Source of the DNA: Hedera helix
Taxonomy: Eukaryota; Streptophyta; Magnoliopsida; Apiales; Araliaceae
Assembly: GCA_947179155.2 (NCBI GenBank)
Contig: OX359266.1
Span: 77,001-141,000, forward strand
DNA: 64,000 nt
Reading direction: 5' to 3'
Positions 12,598-24,763 of the stretch are shown one piece after another. The notes beneath the pieces were generated by a model. The model was given only the letters and a program-made list of their open reading frames with translations, was not told where the DNA came from and searched no databases. Each line of letters starts with the position of its first letter. Position 1 is the first letter of the stretch. Made by a program: the position numbers and the translations under genes.

Positions 12598-13394
12598 TAG
12601 GGGTGCACACAAAATTGAAAAACCGACCGGACCAAACCGAACCGTTACTATTTCAAACCGAAAAGCAAAAAATAAAAAAAATCGAACACTGTAAAACTGA
12701 AAAATTAAGACGAGTTCGGCCGGTTTGGTTTGACTTGTCAAACAACCAAAATCGATCGAACCGACTAAACAATTTAAAATTATAATATAATTTATATACT
12801 TTTCTAATAAATATTTATTTTATATAATTATGTATTTATTATATGCCTTTGTTGTAACGAATTTGCAAAACTTCTATCCTAGTCAGTGAGTTAAATGATT
12901 TTTGTTTTCTAGCGATAGATTTAGAGAACTTCTATCCTAGTTAGTAGTTACTAAGTTAATGATATATTAATTATTATGGCAAATTGGCAACATGATGAAT
13001 ATCAAATTTTCAATTACCAATAATATCACACATATTGTCAAGAACATAAGAAGCTTTACATGGTATTAATATTGTATATAAAAACTGAGATAATATACTG
13101 TGATACTGAAATGAATTAATATTGAAGTGAAAGTTTAAAAATGAATTAAGGATGGTATTCTAGTACTTTAATTTTATTTTGATCAGATGAATTCATAACT
13201 TTATCCCTAATCCCTTATGCTTAAATTTTATAACCGATTAAACCGGTTAAATCGATCGATTTAACCAATAACTGAATTAACTGATAACCGATTACGGAAT
13301 AAAAATTTGGGCGGTTTTGATTTTTAATTTTTTATAAGCAACTTAAATGGTTTGGTTATTTTTTTCCGACTAAACCGACCGTTGTGCACCCCTA
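12598..13394. mobile_element. Non-autonomous hAT element, complete
   Basis: A 797-base element with short terminal inverted repeats, TAGGGGTGCACA at 12598 and TGTGCACCCCTA ending at 13394. It is flanked by a perfect 8-base target duplication, tgaatagt (12590-12597 and 13395-13402). The ends are packed with aaccga/tcggtt words, the subterminal repeats to which hAT transposases usually bind. It encodes no transposase, so it would need one supplied in trans. Confidence 0.9.
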
Positions 13395-13402
13395 TGAATA
13401 GT

Positions 13403-13758
13403 AAGTGGAGGCACCTTCATGTGAGTGAGGTCTTGTGAAAATATCATTTTTTTTTTCTTGTGGAAATAATAATTTCTAAATTTTATTATAAAAACACAAC
13501 TAAATTTCTGCCACATTTGTGATCTAAAGTGATTCAAACATGATTTTTAAGCATTGGGAAGATGCTTATACATAACTTTAATATAATAGGCAAGATTTGA
13601 GTATAGATTTTAGCAACTGGTAGACTCGAACATTATGCAGTTCCCAAAGCTCTTAGACAACATATTGATATCAAGGTTAGGATCGAAATTTATAAGTTTT
13701 ATAGGCATAATTATCAAAACTGACGATCAGTTAAGTCAGATTTTTATTTTAATTATAG
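13403..13758. other. Spacer without recognised features
   Basis: AT-rich DNA between the hAT element and the first large solo LTR. A phrase around 13403-13450 (cttcatgtgagtgaggtctt) resembles sequence near 12450-12590 and 25200-25290, suggesting an old dispersed repeat. No gene was seen. Confidence 0.35.
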
Positions 13759-13763
13759 TGATC

Positions 13764-16700
13764 TGAAACGACCCCGAAATTCAACCAACTTTATTATCTT
13801 AAATTCCATATTTATTATTCATTATTTCCTTAACGTCCAAATTTTGGTCCGTTAATAAATCTTTAATCACCTTAATTAATTCGTTTATTGACATTATTGT
13901 TATCAATTACCAAATTTTCGGTATAAATTTTTCACTTTTCTCAATCATTGTATTAAAATATTTGGATATTTAAAATCTCATCGTCTCGATCCTAGTCCCT
14001 GGATCACAACCTTTACTCTTTCTTTCTATTACAAGTACCATTTAAACTCAACATTCACAATTTAATATTGTTCATATCCATATAAATTTTCTTTGTTTAA
14101 GAATTTATAATTAGACATATAATAGTCCCTTTCATAACAATCATGGTTCACAATTTAACTTTATTTGTCCTATCCGGATCCAACATATATGTACATACGA
14201 AATATCAATATAAACTTAGTAATTGTATCCATGTTGAATTATGCTAATAAAATATAATCATAACATTCACAACCTTCTGTGGTAGCCCTTATCTATATAA
14301 TCTGATATTCTTGAAATTCATTTCTTAACTTGCAAAAGTTTATTTTATGCAAGTAATGAGCACAACGGCTCCGCAAGTTCAACAGTTTAAACCTTTCATG
14401 CTTCATGTATCACATAATATAACATGCTCTGTGTGTGTCGTACATCATGTGTTGTGCTTCTCCTATAGCAATATATCTCATATATATTCATATCATTGCA
14501 CAAAGTACACATTGTTGTCATATTATCCACAGATCACATAACACATAATTTATATACATTTGAACAAGAATTAACATATCATAATAGGTAAACAGTTAAC
14601 ATCAAAGTACTAAAGAACTTGACTGGATTATGGAATTCAATAATAAATACCCTTTTTATAATGTTCCTCGTACAACCTATGATCATAAAATAATCAAATA
14701 ATAATTATTTATTTCCTCATGATATTAATTTAATTAATTAATATCATCTATAATGTAATTAACCCTACCCGACGATTTATTTTAGGGTACCAGGTCGATT
14801 ATTAAACAATATGGTTAATTAAATTAACCTCATTCCTTAATATATTAATTTAACTTAATATCAAACACATTCAATACGGACAACCCGACTCATCGGATAA
14901 AATTTAGCATATTTGGTTGTCCGGATTTTCATTTAATCATTTTCTAACTTTTTCACTCATTAGATTAATATTTAAAATATTTAAATATTAATCCCCAATA
15001 TTTAATATTTTTACAAAAATATTAAACTTAATACCCAAACATCATTTCTATATTTTTAGTATTTTTCTATAATTTTCTATGATTTTTAAATAATTTTTAA
15101 ACATTTATTTCAATTAAAAATAATTTCTTGGGGCATTTTGATAATTTTCGTGACTTTAGGGACATAATCGGAATTTTCCGAAAAGTCCAGGGGCATTTTC
15201 GTAATTTTCGCTCGTCTAGGACACGCTGGTCATTTCCTAAAAAGTTTATGGGCACGGTCGTAATTTCCCCGCGTGCCTACCGCCACGCATGGCGCGTGGT
15301 CTCCCATGCCGATGCCAAACGACATCGTTTCCTTGCCTTTTACAGAAGCCTCCGTGCATGACGCGGCTGCTTCTTCCGCGCGCCCCCAAAACGACGCAGT
15401 TTTTACTCGGCGTCCGGGAAAAAAAAAATGGTTGCCACGTATTTTTTTCTTCTTCTTGTTCTAGTAACAGTAAGCCAACAAACTACTAAAACACCATTTT
15501 TGTTCCTCAATTTCACAACATAATACTTCTAAAAATCATATAATTCATAATTATACATCCAAAAATTATTTAGAATAATTATTCTAATTATTTTCTAATT
15601 TTTCATAAAATTTATTTAACATCATAAATACTAAAATAAATCACATAAAAATAATTTATACCTTCCTTGGCTTTGAAAATTCTTCCTTGAAGCTTATTAT
15701 TTCCTCTCTTTGGTGGCTATGGTGGTTTCCGGTGGAGGTGATCGGGTGGCTCGATGGTGGTGAAAGAAAATGGTTATCTTTTGTTGCTTTTTCATTCTTT
15801 TTCTTCTTTTTTTCTTGCTTTATTCCTTCGTCCTTTTCTTTTTAAAACCAAACACTTAATTATTTTGGAAAACCACACACAAATCCACCGCCTCTAGCAA
15901 AGTCGGTTACTACAAAATCATGCAAAATTAATTATTTTAATAGATTACGTAGTTATTTCGTGTAATAAATATTTTATATAATGTATATAAAATATTAATT
16001 TTAATTCACTAAAAATTATAAATTGATTTATAAATAATATTTATACCACTTTTAGGTACTTTACTTGACAATTTTTGTACACGCATAATGACATGCATGT
16101 AATTATATGAGATAATTTATACCTCCAAAATTCATTAAATAATTCATATAACTTCTAAAAATTATTTTCCATAATTTTTCACTTCGTTTCTTAGACAACA
16201 TGTTAAATTAACATATTCACGTTTCCGAAATATTATTCCTCATAAAAATTCCATTATACATAACCATAATTTTTAATAACTTAAAACATTCATTTTTCTA
16301 ATTTATTTTCATTTCTTTACAATTTACACTAACTTTTCTTATATAAATTATATAATTTATTATTATATAATTTATATAATTACTTCTTCTTTATTAATAA
16401 TTTTCATTTTACTTACCATTTATAAAAATTTCTCCCATCCTTAACTAATTTAATCCTCTTATATAAATTATATAATTATTCTTATATAATTTATATAATT
16501 ATTCTTCCATTAATATTTTACTTAAATTTTCTTATATAAATTATATACTTTATTAGTATATAATTTATAAAATTACTTCCTCCTCTCAATAATTTCTAAA
16601 CTTCATCCATTATTCTTGATTAAATCTAAAATCAATAATTACAATTTTTTTCGAACTCCCTCATTAGCCTTTCATAAATTTCTGGATTAATTTAATTATT

Positions 16701-16767
16701 AATCCCTTTATTTTCATAATTAATGTAATTTATAATTATTAATTAGACATGCACATTTACACACAAA

Positions 16768-16813
<46 letters not shown>

Positions 16814-17076
16814 ACATTACAACATAACATCATTTAAATATAATTTTTGCATTTTCATAATAATTTTATTGTACAATTTATTTACTTTTCAATTATGTTA
16901 ATTCAACATAATTTAACACCATCTTTATACAGATTCAATTTACCAATTAAATCCTTTCACATACTTTAAATTACATAAACATATCAATCACAATTAATTT
17001 AAATAACCTTAATAATTTTGTTATTTAAATTCTTATTTAATATTATTAAAATGATCTTGAAATTTGGGTCCTCACA
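13764..17076 (-). mobile_element. Solo LTR, 3.3 kb, chromovirus-like
   Basis: On the minus strand it starts TGTGAGGACCCAAATTTC and ends GGGGTCGTTTCA. The 5-base target duplication tgatc is perfect (13759-13763 and 17077-17081). No internal sequence adjoins. The termini resemble those of large-LTR Tekay/Del chromoviruses, but the body differs from the Tekay LTRs elsewhere in the window, so this is a separate family. Internally there are repeated ttatataaattatataat words (16330-16570) and a TA microsatellite (16774-16810). The short frames at 15128-15489 are not supported as genes. Confidence 0.85.
16774..16810. repeat. TA dinucleotide microsatellite
   Basis: An uninterrupted run of about 18 TA units inside the solo LTR. 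Its length is likely variable. Confidence 0.95.
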
Positions 17077-17094
17077 TGATCAAAGTGGCTAAGC

Positions 17095-20000
17095 TGTAAG
17101 ACCCCGAATTTTATGAAATACAAAATTTAATTTTTCTTCATATATATTTTTTTGAAACAGTAAGTGGTTAAATCGATAAAGTTATAAGTTAAGGATGTTA
17201 TGTGCAAATTTTATTTTGTCGGACAATATTCGCTTTGTCGGGGAATATTCGTTTGGTCGGGGAATATTCGTGCCGTACGACGGCGCCGAAATAACAAATT
17301 ATTGGTGGACCCCACAACGGAATATTTGTCGGATATAGAAAACGACAGAAATAACCTTTTTAAATAAAAATAGTCAACGGAACTGTTAAAATACCGGTGA
17401 TAAAAGAATAGTAGCATACGGTAGTTATTGGTATTTTCTGTAGCACTCGGTACTCTACAGTAACACACGGTATTGCATAGTGTCTCATATTATTGGTCTG
17501 ATAATTGACACCGTAACTGTTACGCATCATTTCATCGATAATTGTCACTGCATAATATTTTATATTATCAATTCAATAATTGTTGTTACACAGTATTTTG
17601 CATTATTGATTTAATAATTGTCATTACACTGTATTTTATATCATTGAGTCAATAATTGTTGCTGCACTGTTTTTAAAATTATTGAACCTAATAATTGTCA
17701 CAGTAACATATGCACAGTAATTCACATTATTGAATCAATAATTGTCATGACACAGTAACGTATTTTTCTTTTACATACCTTCTGCATTATTGTTATCTCT
17801 ATTACGGTGTTATTTAAACAGTTGTATTTCATTAATTAATTGACTTGATATCTAAGAGCTAACTATACTGTATTTATAACAATTAGTCATAATAATGAAT
17901 GGTGTAGATTAAAGTGTGAATTATTGTTGAATAATTGAATTGATAAAGTTATTTGTTTATAATATAAAGTTAGGTGATATGAAATGAATGGTGTAGATTA
18001 AAGTGTGAATTATTGTTGAATGATTGAATTGATAAAGTTATTTGTTTATAATATAAAGTTAGGTGATATGAAATGAATGGTGTAGATTAAAGTGTGAATT
18101 ATTGTTGAATAATTGAATTGATTTGTTTATAATATAAAGTTAGGTGATATGAAATGAATGGTGTAGATTAAAGATAATATAAAATTTGAAATGAATGGTA
18201 TAGATTAAAAGATGATCTTTAAATGAATGGTTTAGATTAAAGAAATCTTAAAAGATGAAATGAATGGTTTGGATTAAATTAGAAAATTTTGGTTATGATA
18301 AGATTTTTGGCTATAAATAGAGGACTTAACTTAAGAAATTTTTCATAACATTCTTACATACATTTCTTCCACTCTCTAAATACTTCTTTGTGTAAGTTCT
18401 ATCTAAGTGTTCTTAAGTCATTCCTAGTTTTGAAATCTTTTGCATTCTTCTTTGAATTCCCGAGTGGAATTTTCTTATGTACAGTAACTCTTTCGAAAAA
18501 TCGTAGTAAATTCATTATTTGTCAGAATTTAATGAATTAAAAGCCTGTCTCTTCAGTTTTTCGTCCTCTACAACTTTGAAAAAGGAAGAAAAGTCATCTG
18601 AAATCATCTTCATGTCTTAAAATACTAAAAACCGTAACCTATTCTGATTTTCGTCACTATTTTCAGTCTTAGTTTTGAAAATTCATAACTCATTCATATT
18701 AACTCCGAATTGAGTGATTCTTGAGTCTATGTCGTCTATCTTTCCGAGAGTAACATTATTTTAAAAACATAAAGAGATTTTAAAAAACTCTAGAAGACTC
18801 AAAAGTCAGATTCTTTACTGCTACAAACAAGGAAGGATTTGTTCGGCTATAAACTTGTTTCACAATATCAAGGTAAGGGATACCATCTTTTTCATCTTCC
18901 ATTATTCAAACGTACTATGGTAAGGGATTATCATTATTTGATTCTCGATAATAATATTGTTTCTTCCTTACTCATAAGACGTGCCTTTTATTTTCATGTA
19001 TTAAATTGTGGGAATAACCTTACGGAGCGGATTGCCGCCTGTTGGTGAATAACCTTTCGTATTCATTCATTATTAATCTCTGAGAATAACCTTACGGAGC
19101 GGATTGCCGCCTGTTTGGTGAATAACTCTTTGTACTCAAATTCTATTAAATTGTGGGGATAACCTTACGGAGCGGATTGTCGCCTGTTGGTGAATAACCC
19201 TTTGTATTAATTTCCTTCACCTTTTGTTAATCAAACCTGCTACGGTAAGGGATATTATTTTCTTTCATACTCCTAAATCGAAATTTATTATGGAACTATT
19301 GCTTCTATAATTCCTGAAAATATTATATGTTCCATAATAGTTGAACTTCATTATTTCAATTGAACCTTCCTATTTACGTGAACCTTTCTATTGAATTGTA
19401 ACCGTTATTCTGAACTGTGGATCTTGAATATCATTTTTAAATTTCACTCCACATCATGTTGACAATTTGGACATTATTTGAATCTGTATAAAGTAAACTT
19501 CCGATACTTATTGTTATCCTATTTCTTCTGTTCATCATTTATATCATTCTAATCATCCAAAAATCAAGCTGTTGTGAATATTTGTGGCCGGGGGCACAGA
19601 TGTGATATATTTGTTAAACAGATGATAGGTTAAAGGCGATATAATAGGTTAAAGGCGATACATCTGTTCGGTGTCTTTTATGGCACGTGGTGAATGTTCT
19701 CTTTAGCCCGTAGTGCAAAGATGAACTGTTGTTTGGTATGATTATGACCAAAGGCTGAATCTGGTATAATCATGACCGTTGGTGCTATATTAAATATCTT
19801 TGGCCCGTAGTGCAAAGATGAACTGTTGATGTGCATGATTATGATCAGGAACTGTGAATTTATATTATCATGACTAATGGTATTTCAGATGATAAAAGTT
19901 GATGATGTTTTTACGAAAAAGAGAAGCGAGTGGACATTATAGTCTGCATTATTCTTCTAATAGATTGCTCATTCCGCTGCTATTATTGATCTGAACATTG

Positions 20001-20396
20001 TTTAAGAATTTAACTGCAGTTTTTGATATAAACCTTGTATTCTATTGTATTCTATCAAGAACTCAACTGTTGAAGGCTAATGATAATTTATTCGTCATTA
20101 TCTTAGTCATGATATTTCTTACTGGGCTATTTGAGCTCACCCTTTCTTTTGTTCCATTGTTTTTCAACAGGAGATGAAAACATAACAGGGTCTAGCCGGG
20201 AAATGGAGTGAGGGTCCGAGGAATAGTTATCATAGTCTTCACGTTTTGTAAAATAGTGTGGCAATAATAGTGAAGACTTAGTTGTGTATTATTATACACT
20301 GTATTGTTGTACGTTGTGCTTTGTTGTAATAATTTTGTTGTAGTCTTTTGACGACTCAAGTTTGGGCTGTGTGGGCCTAGATTTGGGGGCGTCACA
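17095..20396 (+). mobile_element. Solo Tekay-type LTR, 3.3 kb
   Basis: Starts TGTAAGACCCCG and ends GGGGGCGTCACA, with a perfect target duplication taagc (17090-17094 and 20397-20401). It matches the LTRs of the complete element at 51869-62483 over nearly the whole length. It contains degenerate repeats of about 60 bases around ataattgtcat (17480-17760), repeats around gaatggtgtagattaaag (17890-18240), a TATA box tataaatag (18312-18320) and three copies of the roughly 73-base gagcggattgccgcctgtt repeat (19020-19200). No internal region adjoins. The frame at 17211-17468 (minus) recurs in all four LTR copies and is judged incidental. Confidence 0.92.
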
Positions 20397-20420
20397 TAAG
20401 CTATATTTTTATCTTTAAAA

Positions 20421-20454
20421 AAAATATACAATTTTCTATAAAATTGTATATTTT
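20421..20454. repeat. Perfect short inverted repeat
   Basis: Two 15-base arms (aaaatatacaatttt and its reverse complement) surround a 4-base loop. It lies in host-side sequence just right of the solo LTR. It is too AT-rich and isolated to be called a terminator or a small-RNA gene. Confidence 0.6.
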
Positions 20455-20636
20455 ACCTATATATGTTTAAATTATAAAAGCATTTTATATGATTAGCTAT
20501 ATTACATAGTTTCTTCGTACTTGAAAGAATGAACAAAATATATTTTTTATACATATTAAGAAAAGTAAAGTAGATGAAAGAGAGTAAATGAAGTTCCAAA
20601 TTAAATTTAGTCTTAGTGGCTCCACTGTTTGCCTAT

Positions 20637-22340
20637 TTTTAACTTAGGATTTCACACCCAAGTATACGCGATTGGAAAACAATATAATGGAAAGCAAGGC
20701 ACCATTCCCATAGAAAATTATTTAATAATATTTATCAATTACTAATCCTAAACCAAATTAATTTTATTTAGACAATCAGATAAAACTATGAAGTAAAATC
20801 TAATTAAACTAATAACTAAATTTATCTAAGGACAAGAATTAATATCAGATTTTAAAGAATTAAGATTATAATTTCTCTCAATGCTTTATTTAAATCTTTT
20901 CACTCCCTTTTTAATTAATCAATTATATAGCTTTGTTAACTGAGAATTCTTTATAGCATTTATACACTTCTTCCGACAGTCATATAAACAAATCCTTCTA
21001 AATCTGGGTCTAAGACAACAGAATTAACAAAGAACATCCGATGCTAAATAAATTATTATATTTCTATGTGAATTAAATTAATAATGATTTAAGATCAGAT
21101 TTTCTTTAAGGTTACATATGGCATGTATGTTAATTCTTATCCTATATATGAATCATGTATCTCATTCCATGCATAATACACAAACATATGTTATCATATT
21201 CAAATCTAAACCTATATTCAATCTCCCAATTTTATATAGATTATCCCAATAACTATCTACAATTAATTAATACATGAACACTCATAAATATTTAGCACAA
21301 AAATATTTATATCCAATTCTATAATCCATTCTTCAACTTCATATAGACTAACACATTAATTATTGCAATTAATTAATACTTTAATGCGTAAAATATGATA
21401 AACAATTCATATATAATCAAATATAATTATAAATGGAAGATAACTAATATAAACTATACATTGAGTTTCATTGTAATTTTAATTAAAAATTAACTCATAA
21501 CTAAAGAAGAAAACACATTCATAATATTAGATATCATCCCAAGAATTACAATAATTAAAAAAAAAAGATCTAGAGAGAAAAGATCTTATTCTTGAAGCGT
21601 AATCTCCAATTCTTCCTTCAATCTTGAATCCTTACGTGAATCCTCCTTTAAATCTGATAGAAACCTTGATTTTCTATTCTAATCTACTCCTAACTATGTT
21701 AATCCTATGTTAATCTCCCCTAAAATAAGAGTAAAGTTATGCATTTATAGGTTACAAAGTAATTCCTAAAATTATGTGGAGAAAAAAATCCAACTGGAAC
21801 TCATGAACATCAAAAACGCGTCAAAACTTTCAGAGCGCATTTGTGCTAATTTTATTTTTTTAACCGCATGTTCGAGTTCATATGTGTTGGTTCAAATGCG
21901 CATATGCGTTGGTTCAAGCGCAGCTATGCTGCCCTATACCGATGGTCTGTCCCGTCGCCTTAAGTTTTAGGATTTTGCCTGGTTCAGTAGCCTTTCATAA
22001 ACTGAGCATAACTCTCTCATCAAACTCCGATTGAGATAATTAAAGATGTTCCGAAAAGCTAAGAAGTAGATATACAACTTTTATGGTTTAGGATTTGAGA
22101 AATTCTGCTTGAATCAAGGTCGAAATTGGGCTTAAAGTGGCTGTTATGCAAAAGACAAGCTGAAAATTCAACCATGACAACTCGAAACTTTGATCCACTT
22201 AGCTCTTATTCCAATTCCTACAAAATAAAGTAAAAACACATAAAACACATAATCAACATATAATCAACTTAAAACACTTAAGAACTCACAAATTATCAAG
22301 TTAAAAGATAGTTAATAATAGGTATAAAACTTACTTATCA
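20637..22340 (-). mobile_element. Probable solo LTR (Athila/Tat-like superfamily), approximate left edge
   Basis: On the minus strand it begins TGATAAGTAAGTTTTATACC at 22340, like the LTRs at 3700 and 8858, and near its end carries ttctatgggaatggtgcctt, the counterpart of the family phrase there. The left end is uncertain: cctat (20632-20636) nearly matches cctac after the right end (22341-22345), but the terminal CA is not clear. No polypurine tract or primer site adjoins. The body is AT-rich with no coding region. Confidence 0.55.
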
Positions 22341-22345
22341 CCTAC

Positions 22346-22847
22346 AAGATTACATAAAATGATGATTAATTTTATATTTTGTATTAGTGGACCCAACTAA
22401 ATGACATACTTACTCTTCATTTTATATATTCTAACTCATTCTTTTGAGAAAAAATGGTATCTTTAGTCATATTTTTTAGAACGAAATGAGGATCTTTTAA
22501 TTAGAAAAACGACCATGAGCAAACTAAAGATTAACCAAAAAACATCTAAACTAAAATAATTGTCTTTGAAAAAAAAAACTAGAATGACTAAGTGGGGAAT
22601 TAATGGGCAACTAATGATTATCTATTATTTTGTTATAGTGGCTTACATCATATATAAATATATCATTAAATGAGCACGCGTGCTCTGCTGGGGAAAACCA
22701 ATAAGCTCTTGCATCACATGCGTGCACATAAGGTATTATGCACACATGTTTAGAACTCAACTTAACCCAAAAGCTTAAGCTATTATGTCTTAGGCTCATT
22801 CATATATATTAGTCCTTCACGGTTTCATTATTTCTCCGATATGGACT
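22346..22847. other. Spacer without recognised features
   Basis: No coding region, RNA gene or bounded element was recognised between the probable solo LTR and the CACTA-like region. Confidence 0.4.
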
Positions 22848-23290
22848 CGCTACAAAAAAAATGGTCATTATCGACGGACAGGTCTGTCGCCAATGACCTA
22901 ACTGCCATCGACAATGGGATCATTGGCGACGGCTATATCCGTCGCCATTTTCGTCTCCCCATAGGTCGTCGCCCCCACGTCCCATCGACCTCCGTCGATA
23001 ATGAGTCAACAGCGACAGTAACATTGGTGACGGACAGTCCGTCGCCAATCATGTTATTGTTGATGGCATTAGAGACGGTCTGATCCGTCGTCAATTAGTA
23101 ATATGAAAATAAAAGTAAAGTTCTTTAGTGACGGACTAATCGTCGCCAATGACTACGATCCGTCGTCAATAACTTTTTTTTTTAAATTGAACTAGACATT
23201 TGCAATGGTAGCGTCCGTTGCTAATACATCATTACTGACGGACCATGTCGTCGCTAATTAATCCGTCGTCAATGACCTTTTTTTATTAAA
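22848..23290. mobile_element. CACTA-like terminal region with subterminal repeats
   Basis: Begins CGCTACAAAAAAAATGG, close to the CACTACAAGAAAA terminus of plant CACTA (En/Spm) transposons. At least eight copies of gacgga/tccgtcgccaatga words follow in both orientations, the usual look of CACTA subterminal arrays. No matching opposite terminus or transposase was found, so it is an end fragment or a very short derivative. The 80-residue frame at 22841-23083 follows the repeats and is not a gene. Confidence 0.6.
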
Positions 23291-23369
23291 AAAAAAATAG
23301 AAAAATTTGCAAAAATCCCCTAGTTTGAATACAATTTATGTATTTCATTGTTATTAAGTATTGTACAGT

Positions 23370-23415
23370 GAGAACCAAATCCGAGGTTAAAGAACCCGGA
23401 TTTGGGGTCGTCACA
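23370..23415 (+). mobile_element. Remnant of a chromovirus LTR 3' end
   Basis: The string ggatttggggtcgtcaca ending at 23415 closely resembles the last bases of the Tekay LTRs here (agatttgggggcgtcaca). No matching start or duplication was found, so it is a truncated relic. Confidence 0.4.
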
Positions 23416-24559
23416 AGTGTTCCATCAACCCAAAATTCCATCAAATGAATTTGTCTTTATTTCTCCACCAGTGTAATCTTATAAGATATTTAATGGTTAG
23501 TCATCACCCCAAATATCTTATCCCAACACAGACTAAGAGTAAGAGAGTTTCATATACTTCAAATTGATACGCAATTAACATGTAACCATTAAAATAGAGA
23601 TAATTTTGTAGGTAAACTAGAAATTGATAATTTTACATCTCTATCACATAATCAAGCAATAATTGATGAGAATTGAAGAGTATAATAGTTGGAGCTTGCA
23701 AATTGGGAGAGGAAGAAGTGATTTTGATGTTTGAATTGCTCTCCGTTTCTCCTTTAATGGTGGGGATTTGAATTGGGATAAAGGTTTTTGGTTTTTCTAT
23801 TTTTCTCTCACTATATCTCTATCTATTTTGAAGATTTACGAACCTTTTCTCTCTCAAGTAAGCTTTTTCTATTTTTCTATATGCATGAAATGAAGGAATA
23901 AGGGAATAAACATGTTTGAAAATTTTATCCGGGACTGAGCCGCGTATAAGGCCGCGGCTTGGAGGCCAAGCCGCAATTTGGCACATGGCTTTGGGCACAG
24001 AATTTTATAAGATAGGCACATGAGTTGATTTGATACACACACATATATATATGTTCACATTATAATTTCAACCGTAGGATTTCACAGATTGACCTAAAAG
24101 TATTAAACGAGACTTTCTTTTTGGAGTTCAGACAGTATTAACAATCTCACAAAGTATCACTTTTTGTGGTACGGTGAGTCTCTGATAACGTGAACAGCCA
24201 GGGATGGTTATCAATTTATTGTTAAAGCTTTTCGATATGAAAGAGATTTTAGCAATAAGACCTGTTTACTTGTCTTAATAAAAAAAAGTTATTTGTCAAA
24301 CTATTAAGGGACGCTGTCAAGGAATACTCAAAACCGAATAATAAGCTATAAGCTTTCAGCAGACTAGCCATGCAGATTTAGTACGTGATTTAATCAATCT
24401 TTAAGAAAACTCAAAACAGCAACATAATCTGCCACATTGAATACATAGATTCCTTCCGATACCCCTAGATCGAGCATAGAAGCCCTACAACTTTCATTTT
24501 CAAGCTCTGCCTCAAGATTTCATGAATTTTGAAATGTAAAAAAGCCTGGACAGTATTTT
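23416..24559. other. Spacer downstream of LSF2, includes its 3' untranslated region
   Basis: No second gene was recognised. The part next to 24560 must contain the minus-strand 3' UTR and polyadenylation site of LSF2; its end cannot be placed. A GC-rich palindrome (arms gcggcttgg 23954-23962 and ccaagccgc 23966-23974) stands out from the AT-rich surroundings. Confidence 0.4.
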
Positions 24560-24763
24560 TCAAGTTCCCCGGAGGGCACGGACGCGATCCTGAATCTGTT
24601 TCCTCTCCCAATCCGCTATATCCTCAAAAGCATGTTCTGGAAGATTTTCAAAAGGCTCCTTCCAAGGATCATTTTTAGCTAAATCATATGTAGCTCCCCT
24701 AAGTGCTCTTTTATTGGGTCCACAAGCTCTCTTTGAGGTAAGCATACTGTATGCCGTGTTCAA
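24560..24763 (-). CDS. LSF2: LSF2 exon 4 (residues 226-292 and stop)
   Basis: Acceptor ttggagcag precedes LNTAYSML. The exon encodes the conserved C-terminal region ending DRVRALRGT and the stop codon at 24562-24560. Confidence 0.93.
   Translation of the reverse strand: MNTAYSMLTSKRACGPNKRALRGATYDLAKNDPWKEPFENLPEHAFEDIADWERKQIQDRVRALRGT

Noticed and set aside
15128..15489. Overlapping plus-strand frames with a GC-rich stretch
   Set aside because: They lie inside a solo LTR and show no domain or conserved motif.
17211..17468. Antisense frame of about 85 codons inside the Tekay LTR, present again at 37867, 54409 and 62109
   Set aside because: The four copies are near-identical LTRs, so conservation says nothing about coding. 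It has no recognisable domain.
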